Origin: CAVPCZ01 sp963702445
Lineage (GTDB): Bacteria; Bacteroidota; Ignavibacteria; UBA10030; UBA6906
NCBI GenBank assembly: GCA_963702445.1
Contig: CAVPCZ010000023.1
Location: 62,001 to 126,000, forward strand
Direction: 5' to 3'
Length of the DNA: 64,000 nucleotides
The notes beneath the pieces were generated by a model. That model saw only the letters and a list, made by a program, of their open reading frames with translations. It was not told the origin of the DNA and ran no database searches. The stretch's first letter is position 1, and every line of letters begins with the position of its first letter. Shown here one piece after another: positions 9,101 to 16,712 of this stretch. A program made the position numbers and the translations under genes.

Positions 9101-10138
9101 TCAGCCTCCACGGCCGCCAGCGGCGGAAGCGGACGACTTGAACCAGAGCCCGAGGTACTTCGCCACGACGCGCTTCATTTCCTCGAAAACAATCTCCTGC
9201 CGATAGGCTGTCGTGTAGTGACTGAGGGAGGGCGGGCTGACCAGATCCGCCCCGGGGCCCAGCAGCCCCGCTTCGGTCCATTGCCGGGCGCGTCCGGCGC
9301 CGGCCACTTTGGCGGCATTCTTCATCATCGACTCCAGCAGCGGCGGGGCGCTTTCCCGCTCCATCGCCGTCCAGATGTTGACCTTGCAGATGCCGTCCTC
9401 GAACAGGTTGCCGATCTGATCGGCCGTGACCGACGAGCAACCGTGCAGCACGATGCGCGCGCCGATCCGGGCCCTGATCCGCCGCGCCAGGTCGCCGCGG
9501 TATTTCAGCTCCGCGGTGCTGGCCCGGTGTTCCGTGCCCAGGTTGGCCACGGCCATGTCCACGCCCGTCCGCGAAAAATAGAGCTCCGCCTTCTCCGGCG
9601 TGGTCAATGCCGGGACTTCCTTGCCCGTCGCATCGACGATCTCGTCGCAAGCCCCTTCGATCACAATCTCCTTCCCGCGCCTTGCGACGAAGCGGGCCGT
9701 GGCCGCGATGTTTTCGTCGAAAGGCAGCGCCGAGGCATCGAACATGATCGAGGAAAAGGGCGCCATGTCCCCGCCGAGCAGTTCATGGTCCAGATCGTGC
9801 TGGATATGGTCCAGATGCGCCATGACCTTGAGCTTCTGGAACGGGGAACCTGCATCCGTCAAAATCTTCAAGTCGGCCATGAAGAGCTTGAGGCCGATCT
9901 CCCATTGGCGCGTGTGGGTATAGTAAACCGACTGCGAGCGATGGGGGTAAAGGTTGGTCAGTGCCAGCGTGATCGGCACGTCCTCGTGTCCAACCCGCCG
10001 GCCGGCTTCGAGCGCCGCCGCAAGCACCGCCTCGGTGGTCGTCAGATTCTCCGAACAGAACGCCGGGATCACCCAGCCGCGCTCGGCGGCCCCGGCATAG
10101 ACATCCAGAACCGCGTTTCGGTCGGTCACAAGAGGCAT
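9101..10138 (-). CDS. Class II fructose/tagatose-bisphosphate aldolase-like protein
   Basis: 345 residues, class II aldolase barrel. Metal-site and phosphate-site blocks are VMAHLDHIQHDLDH, VANLGTEHRAST, RIVLHGCSS and ICKVNIWTAME, matching the FbaA/GatY/KbaY order. The N-terminal VIPAFCSENLTTTEAVL replaces the usual AFNV-type block. It is the first gene of the minus-strand sugar operon, with Shine-Dalgarno AAGGAGA before the ATG. It would cleave the phosphorylated ketose to triose units. The divergent signature blocks suggest a non-standard substrate. Confidence 0.8.
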   Translation of the reverse strand: MPLVTDRNAVLDVYAGAAERGWVIPAFCSENLTTTEAVLAAALEAGRRVGHEDVPITLALTNLYPHRSQSVYYTHTRQWEIGLKLFMADLKILTDAGSPFQKLKVMAHLDHIQHDLDHELLGGDMAPFSSIMFDASALPFDENIAATARFVARRGKEIVIEGACDEIVDATGKEVPALTTPEKAELYFSRTGVDMAVANLGTEHRASTAELKYRGDLARRIRARIGARIVLHGCSSVTADQIGNLFEDGICKVNIWTAMERESAPPLLESMMKNAAKVAGAGRARQWTEAGLLGPGADLVSPPSLSHYTTAYRQEIVFEEMKRVVAKYLGLWFKSSASAAGGRGG

Positions 10139-10604
10139 GGAGGACTGGTCTCCTTACTTCGTGCTCCTCGTCGCGGTCGAGCGCATCATGCGGGCTTCAC
10201 TATCAGCCCGGGGATCGTGAAGCACAGCTTCTACGCGAGGAACACCGTGGAAAGAGCTGTTCGGATCCGGCAGCGTGTCGCTCGGGAGACGGGTCCAGGG
10301 ATGCCGGATTGGTGTGCTCCATGATGATACGAGGGTCCACCAAGAAAATCAAGCAGGCCAGGCTGGATGGCTTCTCGCTCAGGGGGGGCCTCTTCGAGAT
10401 GCCATCCTGGTCGGAATTGCAGCATAAGCCATTTGCACTGCAGGTGGGTGAGACAAGGCGGGGTAATGGGTGGAATACGTCCCCCCCCTTACGGGCCACT
10501 CTTCACAAGGATGGAGTCTTGAAGAAGGAAACCCGAGGTGCGCTTTCGTGGTCAAAACAGAAGATGGTGGCTTCGCCGGGGAAAACGGAGAATGCACGGA
10601 CATT
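10139..10604. other. Non-coding gap between two minus-strand operons
   Basis: About 466 nt separate the EcfA stop from the aldolase start. No credible gene is visible on either strand. The part nearest the aldolase gene holds the inverted repeat at 10195-10222. An imperfect GTAA...TTAC stem with a run of eight C lies at about 10465-10492 and might be a weak terminator for the ECF operon. I looked for a cobalamin or other metal riboswitch signature and did not find one. Confidence 0.5.
10195..10222. promoter_or_regulatory. Candidate operator for the sugar operon
   Basis: A 28-nt imperfect palindrome: arms CTTCACTAT (10195-10203) and ATCGTGAAG (10214-10222), one mismatch over nine positions, with a 10-nt GC-rich spacer. 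It lies 57 nt upstream of the aldolase ATG, the first gene of the sugar operon. Size and position suit a dimeric regulator of LacI/GntR type. No regulator gene is adjacent. Confidence 0.45.
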
Positions 10605-11303
10605 TCACCACCGGAATTGTTCCGGTATCACATCCCACCTCGTTCCAACCATCTGTACCCGGCCCTGGTCAAGAATTATGAATCGAGTGCACACACGCTG
10701 TGCGAATTCGATATCATGTGTTGCCATGAGCACGGCGGAAGGCAGAGAAGCAAGGACCCTGACGAGCTGTTTCTTACCCCGGGTATCAAGGCTTGTTGAG
10801 GGTTCATCCAGAAGAAGCAGGGGTGGCTTGCATATCAACGCCCCGGCAAGTGCCACACGAAGTCGCTGTCCGTGGGAAAGCTGATGTGGCGACAACTCCG
10901 CCAACCCCGGTGCCTCGAGTTGAGCCAGTACATCTCTTGCGCGTTGATCTGCTTCGCCGGCGCTTATCCCTTTTCGCATAAGGCCAAAGGCGACATCGTT
11001 GACGACCTTGGGAAAGAGGATCTGGTCTTCGGGGCTCGAGAACAGAAAACCAATTGTCTCGCGCACCGCAGTCAGATGTTCCTTTACGACATCGATGGTA
11101 TTGACACGAACCGACCCCGAGAAGGGGACAAGTCCGACAATAGCCATGAGCAGCGATGTCTTGCCGGACCCGTTGGCCCCGAGCAAAGCGACCTTTTCGC
11201 CCTGTGCGACTTCCAATGAGCAGTCACATGTTGCCGGATGACTGCTCCCGGGATACCGGACGGTGACGTTGTCCAGATGAAGGACGAGCCCCTCTTCGTT
11301 CAT
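10605..11303 (-). CDS. ecfA: ECF transporter ATPase (CbiO/EcfA-like)
   Basis: 232 residues from the ATG at 11303 (MNEEGLVLHL). It is an ABC ATPase with Walker A GANGSGKTSL, Q-loop region SSPEDQILFPKVVNDVAFG (typical of EcfA/CbiO), signature LSHGQRLRVALAGAL, Walker B LLLLDEPST and the switch His in ATHDIEFA. It powers the ECF uptake complex with EcfT and the S component encoded upstream. The start overlaps the EcfT stop by 4 nt (ATGA). It is the last gene of the NikR-headed operon, so nickel or cobalt is the likely cargo. Confidence 0.88.
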   Translation of the reverse strand: MNEEGLVLHLDNVTVRYPGSSHPATCDCSLEVAQGEKVALLGANGSGKTSLLMAIVGLVPFSGSVRVNTIDVVKEHLTAVRETIGFLFSSPEDQILFPKVVNDVAFGLMRKGISAGEADQRARDVLAQLEAPGLAELSPHQLSHGQRLRVALAGALICKPPLLLLDEPSTSLDTRGKKQLVRVLASLPSAVLMATHDIEFAQRVCTRFIILDQGRVQMVGTRWDVIPEQFRW

Positions 11304-12076
11304 AGGTAACCCAGGAAACGGTTGGCAATGACCACGCTCATGATGAGTGCCGCCAAACACAGGGCAAACCAATCATGAAGGAACATAGGGCTCCTCGTAA
11401 ATTGAGGCAAGGTGGTTCCATATCCCCGCAATTCCATCGTATTCGCAACACGTTCTGATTTCGCCACTACTCTTGGAAGCCACGTCTGGGGGAAATAGCG
11501 AAGGACGAGCAATGGTGTTCTGATTCCGGATGTTGCGCCCCGAATGGAAAACGCATTGGCAATCCGGGTCGTCTCGTCAAGAAGCAACCTGGTTTGATGC
11601 AGGATCTGGAGCGTGAGAAGCAGGACGATCCGGGGAAGGGGAATGCGGGCCAGAGAGTCATGGAGTTCTGAAAATGACACGGTGGATAATGCCCCGACGA
11701 CAATCAGGGCGCAGCTCATCCCCTTGAGAGCAACGACGACAACATGCTGTTGCATGGCGGCGTCAACATCCGAAGAAGCTCTCCCCGAAAATGCCAGAGC
11801 GTCTGAACTTGCGATCATCGCATAGCAGAGAACCGGAGCTGACATGGACACCACTGCGATGGAGGCGCGCATCAGATGCCGCAGCGGCACTCCGCAGAGC
11901 AGGAGAAAGACGGCACTGACGCACAGCGTGAAGAGGATCCCTGCAACCGGATCCGGCAGAGAAATCAAGGCGGTCACCAGAACCAGCATGCCGCAAAGAA
12001 GTCTTGCATGCGGCGATAACCCCGCCAACGGACCGTTGCCCGAGCCAAACTGCCGAGGGTGGTATTCTCTCGTCAT
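11300..12076 (-). CDS. ecfT: ECF transporter transmembrane protein EcfT (CbiQ-like)
   Basis: 258 residues, with about five to six hydrophobic segments. The cytoplasmic coupling motifs of the EcfT family appear late as NAFSIRGATS and MELRGYGTTL, the A-R-G/x-R-G pair that contacts the ATPase. It begins five nt after the methyltransferase stop and overlaps the ATPase gene. It links the S component to the ATPase in uptake of a transition metal, judging from NikR and the TonB receptor in the same operon. Confidence 0.82.
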   Translation of the reverse strand: MTREYHPRQFGSGNGPLAGLSPHARLLCGMLVLVTALISLPDPVAGILFTLCVSAVFLLLCGVPLRHLMRASIAVVSMSAPVLCYAMIASSDALAFSGRASSDVDAAMQQHVVVVALKGMSCALIVVGALSTVSFSELHDSLARIPLPRIVLLLTLQILHQTRLLLDETTRIANAFSIRGATSGIRTPLLVLRYFPQTWLPRVVAKSERVANTMELRGYGTTLPQFTRSPMFLHDWFALCLAALIMSVVIANRFLGYL

Positions 12077-12081
12077 ATTTT

Positions 12082-12705
12082 CTACGCCGATTGCTTGGTG
12101 GCAGCGATGAGGTACATGCGATCGTCGTCGACGGTCTTTGTGGGGATGAGACTGTTTGTCCGAAGAAGTGAGGCTAGCGTGGAGGCTGGCGGAAGAAGAT
12201 CCCGGGCGATCGGGCCGCCGGCAGAAGTGTGAATGAGGTTGATCTTCTCTCTGGATTGGAGGTGGAGAATCGCGAGTGAGCCGTGGTTTCTGAGGACGCG
12301 GTGGACTTCCCGTGCGGCCGCACCGGGATCTGGAAAATGCGGCCAGCTGGAAAAGCAGACGACATGGTCAATGCTCGAATCGGGGACAGGCAGGTGCAGC
12401 GCGTCAGCAATATGCCAGGTGATCCTCCGGTCGTGACCTTTGGATTGCGCAACCTCAATCATGGCGGGAGAAAAATCAACGGCGTGAATGTGCCCATGGT
12501 CGGAAAGCACGTTGCGCAAAATGCCTGTCAATATCCCGGTACCACACCCCAGATCAAGGACCGCGTCTTCGGGTCCGATGTTGAGTTCCGCAACCGCATG
12601 CCTGAGCGCGGTCTCGAGCGCATGGATGTCCATGAACCCCTCCCACCTCTCCGCAATGCTGTCAAAATACTCCTGCCTGGGATTAGCGATCGGATTCTTG
12701 TCCAA
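12082..12705 (-). CDS. Class I SAM-dependent methyltransferase in the metal-uptake operon
   Basis: 207 residues. Motif I VLDLGCGTGILTG, the acidic strand HIHAVDFSPAMIEVA, ITWHIADALHLPVPDSS and FPDPGAAAREVHRVLR identify a Rossmann-type SAM methyltransferase (Methyltransf_11-like). Its start lies inside the end of the S-component gene (23-nt overlap) and its end is 5 nt from ecfT, so it is an integral operon member. A role in making or modifying a metallophore or in metal sensing is possible. Nothing in the sequence names the substrate. Confidence 0.82.
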   Translation of the reverse strand: MDKNPIANPRQEYFDSIAERWEGFMDIHALETALRHAVAELNIGPEDAVLDLGCGTGILTGILRNVLSDHGHIHAVDFSPAMIEVAQSKGHDRRITWHIADALHLPVPDSSIDHVVCFSSWPHFPDPGAAAREVHRVLRNHGSLAILHLQSREKINLIHTSAGGPIARDLLPPASTLASLLRTNSLIPTKTVDDDRMYLIAATKQSA

Positions 12706-13219
12706 GGGATCCTCCTTTCGTCCTCACCATGCGGACCAGGGGAGGAATGACAACCAGCATCAGCACAACTCCCGGCCAGCCCGCGACGAATGAAAGGCCC
12801 GCCACAAATCCTGAAGGCAGGTTCATCACTTCTGCCAATGCATACATGAGGAAGAAGTTGAGAATGCGCCCGGCCAGGAGAACAGGAACGAGAAGCAGCC
12901 ACTCGTTGCACCGCGGCCACCTGGCACGTGCGAGTGCGATGGTCCCGCACATCACGGCCAGTTCTGCAGACATGACGGGCGCGATGGGAGGGTAGAAGGG
13001 CGGCATGCTTGTCAGCAGCCCCGACATCAAGGGGACAATGAGCGCCGTCGTTGCAGCGACTCTCGCGCTGACGAGAAACGCCAGCAAGCACAGAGGCACG
13101 TACATAGGCATAAAGAGGGAGCCGAGATGAACAAGATGAAAGACGGCCGGCAACAGGAGTGCTGCTGCTCCCAGGAGACCGCCAAGTGCGATCTCGCGAG
13201 CTTCGGTGCGCGGACCCAT
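12683..13219 (-). CDS. ECF-type substrate-binding (S) membrane component
   Basis: 178 residues, almost entirely hydrophobic with about five to six helices. The opening EIALGGLLGAAALLLPAVFH and the VPLMSGLLTSMPPFYPPIAP segment resemble ECF S components. Position between a TonB receptor and EcfT/EcfA supports its being the substrate-specificity unit, presumably for nickel or cobalt. It lacks the N-terminal Met-His-x-x-His of CbiM/NikM, so it is not a classical CbiM. The start is 3 nt after the receptor stop. Confidence 0.65.
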   Translation of the reverse strand: MGPRTEAREIALGGLLGAAALLLPAVFHLVHLGSLFMPMYVPLCLLAFLVSARVAATTALIVPLMSGLLTSMPPFYPPIAPVMSAELAVMCGTIALARARWPRCNEWLLLVPVLLAGRILNFFLMYALAEVMNLPSGFVAGLSFVAGWPGVVLMLVVIPPLVRMVRTKGGSLGQESDR

Positions 13220-13222
13220 GCG

Positions 13223-15064
13223 TTACTGCGCCGTCCAGTTGAGGCCGGCAAACACTGTTGCTCCCGGCATCGGATAGCCCGCCATTGTCTGGTACTGTGC
13301 TCCCAGGATGTTTTCCGCTGCAACATAGCAGGAGACTCTGTCAAATACCTGCACAGTGACTCTCGCGTTGAGAAGTGTGTAGTCCGGGAGAGGCGTTTTG
13401 CTGTAATCACTGCCGTAGAGTCCGGCGACATACTGGAGACCGAGGGTTGTTCGAAGCACCCCTGCCGCATATCCGCCCCCGACATAGAGCTTATGTCTGG
13501 GATTCCCCATGGTCTGGTCGCCTGCGTCCAGGTACCCGTACGTGACATCGATGCGGTAATTCCCGGAGAGAGACGTGTTGCTGGAGACTTCAAAGCCCCG
13601 ATGAACAAACGATCCGGAGTTGCTCAGTGTGAGTTTGGGGAACGCACCACCTACACGAATAATGTTGCTGCCTTCAGAGACAAATGCCGCTATATCCAGG
13701 GTGCTTGCTTCGGTGAAGTTGTGGAGAAGTCCGAACTCATAGTTCCAGAGTTGTTCGGGTTCAAGTGTCGGTGTTGGAGCGGGGAACAAATACAATTCCC
13801 GAATGGTCGGACTCCGGAATCCCTTTCCGGCGCATGCACGAAGAGTGGTGCTCTGCGTGACGCGTGCGGAAAGCCCGAGTTGCGGGACGAATTCATTTCC
13901 ATAGAGATTGTGGTGGTTCAGCCGCAGTCCCGCACTGGCGCTCAGCAGCTCAAGGAACTCCTGCTGGACCAGGATGTAGGCGCCGGTTTCATTGATGAAA
14001 TGCTCTCCGAAGTCGACACCCGTTTTGATATTGCCGGCTTGACCCCCATAGCGTTTGTAATCAACGCCAACGGTGATCACATTATCCGGCACGAGCGTCA
14101 GCGCCTGATACAGGAGAACGCCGAGGTTATTGTCGGTGGAATGGAAGCCATCATAAATATCGTGCCTTCCAAAATTGAAGAACGCCTTTGCGGCGCCCCG
14201 GAGATTGCCATGGCGGTTCTCGATGGCAAACCCCGAACTGCCGCGAAGAATATCCACCCAGTGGTCTTTCACCGGCGCCGCCTCCGTTCCCGGGTCGAAC
14301 GTCTTGAAACCGGAGAGGGCTGCATCGGCGCTGACTGTGAAATGCTCGTCAAGTGCCGTCGTGCCTCGAAGGGAACCGTTGGTCTCCCGGAAATCTGCAT
14401 ACGCCCGATGGCCTTCCGTAGCATAGTGGCTGCCCGAAACGGCGACGCCCCCATCTTCAAAGCCGTACCCGGCACCTCCCTCGATCTTTCTCGTGTTGTA
14501 GGTCCCGTACGAAAGACCGGCATTCATACTGAGTGCTTCCGGCACCTGTTGTTGGGTGATGATGTTGATGACCCCTCCCATCGCATTCGTTCCGTGTAAC
14601 AACGATGCCGGTCCGCGGATGACTTCGACACGGTCAACACCTGCGCTGACGTATGTGTCCGGCAACGGGTGTCCCATCAGCCCCATCATCTGGGGTCGTC
14701 CGTTTGTCAGGACAAGAACTTCGGTATTTGGGCTTCCGCCCGTTCCCCGGATGGAAATGCTCCCGGCCGCTCCTGTTGAGACACCATATCCCAGGACTCC
14801 CCGTTCGGTAATGAACAGACCGGGTACAAGCCTGTTGATAAGCGGCAGCACGGAGGTTTCACCGCTTTGCATGATATCCTGTCTGCTCACAATGGAGACT
14901 GCATTGGGGACGGTGTTCCGGAGGACTTCCAGGTTGGTGGCGGTAATAACCATGGTGGGAAGAGTGTATGTCCGCGCAGAGTCCGTGCTCTGCTGCGCCG
15001 CGGCCATGGAGTGCGCAAGCAGGAGGAACAGGGCATACGAAAGGCTAATGCGTATGCTGGTCAT
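13223..15064 (-). CDS. TonB-dependent outer-membrane receptor, probable nickel/metal-complex uptake
   Basis: 613 residues with signal peptide (LSYALFLLLAHSMAAAQ), a plug domain (residues ~45-170, including VDRVEVIRGPASLLHGT and AMGGVINII) and a long beta-barrel ending in ATVFAGLNWTAQ. PTMVITATN just after the signal peptide is a probable TonB box. The gene overlaps the end of nikR by 20 nt and is followed at 3 nt by the ECF S component. The whole set would move a metal from outside to cytoplasm: receptor at the outer membrane, ECF complex at the inner membrane. The BtuB-like size also allows a cobalamin-type ligand, but NikR argues for nickel. Confidence 0.85.
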   Translation of the reverse strand: MTSIRISLSYALFLLLAHSMAAAQQSTDSARTYTLPTMVITATNLEVLRNTVPNAVSIVSRQDIMQSGETSVLPLINRLVPGLFITERGVLGYGVSTGAAGSISIRGTGGSPNTEVLVLTNGRPQMMGLMGHPLPDTYVSAGVDRVEVIRGPASLLHGTNAMGGVINIITQQQVPEALSMNAGLSYGTYNTRKIEGGAGYGFEDGGVAVSGSHYATEGHRAYADFRETNGSLRGTTALDEHFTVSADAALSGFKTFDPGTEAAPVKDHWVDILRGSSGFAIENRHGNLRGAAKAFFNFGRHDIYDGFHSTDNNLGVLLYQALTLVPDNVITVGVDYKRYGGQAGNIKTGVDFGEHFINETGAYILVQQEFLELLSASAGLRLNHHNLYGNEFVPQLGLSARVTQSTTLRACAGKGFRSPTIRELYLFPAPTPTLEPEQLWNYEFGLLHNFTEASTLDIAAFVSEGSNIIRVGGAFPKLTLSNSGSFVHRGFEVSSNTSLSGNYRIDVTYGYLDAGDQTMGNPRHKLYVGGGYAAGVLRTTLGLQYVAGLYGSDYSKTPLPDYTLLNARVTVQVFDRVSCYVAAENILGAQYQTMAGYPMPGATVFAGLNWTAQ

Positions 15065-15503
15065 GATGATGATTCTCCTCGTGCATCGTGGACAGTTGAG
15101 TGATCGAAGTGAACACCAGTCTGCTGTGCTTCACCCCCTTGAGGCCGGCAAGCGAAGCGCCCAGCTTCTGTAAATCGCCGGCTTTGCCCTTGAGCAGGAT
15201 GACTTCCAGGCAATTCTGGTGGTCGACGTGGACATGCATTGACGTGATGATGCTGGCAAAATGATCGTGCTGAATGGATGTCAGTCTGCTTTCCAGCTCA
15301 CGCTTGTGGTGGTCATAGACGATGGAGAGGACGCCGAATACCGAGGCGTTCTTCTTCTGGATTTCTTCTTCCACCAGCCGTGCGCGGATCAGGTCACGGA
15401 AGGCTTCCGAGCGGTTGCGGTATCCGGTACCTTCGAGAAACGCATCAAAGCGATTCACGAGGTCGGTTTCAATTGAAACGCCGAAGCGTGTGAGGGGTTT
15501 CAT
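15045..15503 (-). CDS. nikR: Nickel-responsive ribbon-helix-helix repressor NikR
   Basis: 152 residues. The N-terminal ribbon-helix-helix (RFGVSIETDLVNRFDAFLEG then RNRSEAFRDLIR) binds DNA. The C-terminal ACT-like domain holds the nickel ligands in SMHVHVDHQNCLEVILLKG, the H-x-H and Cys of the family, plus the earlier DHHKREL. An unusual histidine-rich tail (HEENHHHDQHTH) follows the standard end of the family. It is the first gene of the uptake operon and overlaps the receptor gene by 20 nt, so it would autoregulate uptake. No strong Shine-Dalgarno is seen because the candidate operator occupies that position. Confidence 0.92.
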   Translation of the reverse strand: MKPLTRFGVSIETDLVNRFDAFLEGTGYRNRSEAFRDLIRARLVEEEIQKKNASVFGVLSIVYDHHKRELESRLTSIQHDHFASIITSMHVHVDHQNCLEVILLKGKAGDLQKLGASLAGLKGVKHSRLVFTSITQLSTMHEENHHHDQHTH

Positions 15504-15506
15504 GGC

Positions 15507-15533
15507 GTGCCATTCTTTTCACAAAAGTAACAC
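15507..15533 (-). promoter_or_regulatory. Candidate NikR operator overlapping the nikR promoter
   Basis: On the plus strand the half-sites are GTGCCAT (15507-15513) and GTAACAC (15527-15533) with a 13-nt spacer. The second matches the GTGTTAC-N13/14-GTAACAC NikR consensus known in several non-enteric lineages; the first is degenerate. On the minus strand the site contains TACTTTTG (15529-15522), a fit to the Bacteroidota -7 element TAnnTTTG, with TTGC 19 nt upstream. Binding would block transcription of nikR and the uptake genes. Confidence 0.5.
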
Positions 15534-15575
15534 GCCGGGACAACAAAAGCAAGGGCGAATCGCGGAGCTTGTACA

Positions 15576-15839
15576 GGGGAATGTCACTTCGACATTCTTC
15601 ATACCTTTGTATTCGATCCTGTCTTTGATGGTCCGCAGCCATGCAATATGGCTATAGAGTCCGTCAACGGACAGACCGACGAGCTTGCAGTTTGCGCGGG
15701 CAAACTTGGATTCCAGGGTCGCGAAGGTCATGAATTCGGATGTGCAGACAGGGGTGAAGTCCGCAGGATGGCTGAAGAAGATCACCCAGCTCCCTGAATA
15801 GTCATCCGGGAAGTTGATGTCTCCCTGTAGGCGTGAGTG
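15576..15839 (-). pseudogene. Peroxiredoxin (AhpC/TSA, Prx6-like) remnant
   Basis: A central slice of a 1-Cys/Prx6-type peroxiredoxin is readable: LQGDINFPDDYSGSW, then IFFSHPADFTPVCTSEFM with the peroxidatic cysteine, and LRTIKDRIEYKGMKNVEV. There is no start with a preserved N-terminus (an in-frame stop lies upstream). The C-terminal half normally continuing after VTFP is absent; the frame runs into unrelated sequence before nikR. About 90 of the expected 210 residues remain. It looks like a truncated gene. A local assembly gap is the alternative. Confidence 0.65.
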
Positions 15840-15934
15840 GATGGGGAACTGCGTATGTGTGCGTTGTCTGCTCAGACTTCACATTGCATAGCCGGAATTG
15901 CAGGAGATCGAGATCAGCATCACGGCTTGTTGGC

Positions 15935-16327
15935 TCAGTATTCCTGTGGACAGCGGGGACAATGGAATTCTGCCGCCGCCGGGATCGGAACTTGCCATGC
16001 GCGTTGACAGCGGCGGCATCGAACTTGTCCTCTTCGGGCTGTAGTAACGGTCCCACCTTCTATCTGAAGTGCTTTTCCGTTCAGGAGAGCGTCGGCGACG
16101 GTTTTGTGCGCGTGCTCGAGAATCCTTCCAAACGTGGGCCGCGAGACATTCATCTTGGCCGCGGCATGCTCGTGTTGATCCCCGTCAAGGTCAGCAAGAC
16201 GAATCGCCTCCAATTCATCCAGTGAAAGGACAACGCTCTCAAGGTGCGACCGGGGGATTCCCTGGGGCTTGAAGAGAATCACTTCTGGTGGGGTGCCGAT
16301 GAACCGCTGTTTATGTGGTCGTGCCAT
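15935..16327 (-). CDS. DUF134 predicted DNA-binding protein with zinc-ribbon tail
   Basis: 130 residues. The opening MARPHKQRFIGTPPEV and the block VVLSLDELEAIRLADLDG are diagnostic of DUF134 (UPF0251). A helix-turn-helix-like segment AAAKMNVSRPTFGRILEHAH follows. The tail adds RCRRCQRAW and FHCPRCPQ, two CxxC pairs that could bind zinc. The family is often found near metal- or Fe-S-cofactor genes. Here it is just upstream of the nickel operon and the peroxiredoxin remnant. Regulatory function is inferred. Confidence 0.8.
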   Translation of the reverse strand: MARPHKQRFIGTPPEVILFKPQGIPRSHLESVVLSLDELEAIRLADLDGDQHEHAAAKMNVSRPTFGRILEHAHKTVADALLNGKALQIEGGTVTTARRGQVRCRRCQRAWQVPIPAAAEFHCPRCPQEY

Positions 16328-16712
16328 GAGAGTATTTTGAGCGTATGCTTGTAACTAATATCGAAAAGCCCGGAGACAATGTCATGCATGCACCGGAGAC
16401 CTGAGTGATTGCTGCCTCGCTCCGGACTCCATTCCCCGGCATCCGTCCGCTCCCTTCCGACATTATTGCATTGCTGTGCTCTGAAGATCGCACGTCTGAC
16501 CAGGATCAATTCCAGAAAGAAAGGGAAGTCGCGGATCAATGTGGATGCTTCTGGGTCGACGAAATGTCATCGATGCCGGGCAGACGCCCTTCCTCCTCTT
16601 GATCCGACCCTGCCTTTAACGTAACTTGTTTCGGCGTCTCGCCCGGTCATTGATCTGTTCGATGTCCGACAACACCATCAACTCCAGGATTTCATATACT
16701 CTGCCGATTCCC
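16328..16712. other. Divergent intergenic region without a clear gene
   Basis: About 385 nt separate the divergent DUF134 and oxidase/Fe-S genes, so promoters for both should lie here. I see no convincing -35/-10 pair and no conserved coding signal. Short ORFs on both strands have no recognisable content. The oxidase start could lie upstream at 16663 but 16713 fits the family better. Confidence 0.4.

Noticed and set aside
8669..10324. 551-residue plus-strand ORF opposite the kinase and aldolase genes
   Set aside because: Antisense shadow in high-GC coding sequence; low-complexity Arg/Pro/Gly content and no family motif, while the minus-strand frames carry clear kinase and aldolase signatures.
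10139..10604. Cobalamin or nickel/cobalt riboswitch in the long gap
   Set aside because: The conserved riboswitch boxes could not be found, and the region lies downstream, not upstream, of the metal-uptake operon.
13127..14599. 490-residue plus-strand ORF across the TonB receptor gene
   Set aside because: Antisense to a receptor with signal peptide, plug and barrel motifs; no domain of its own.
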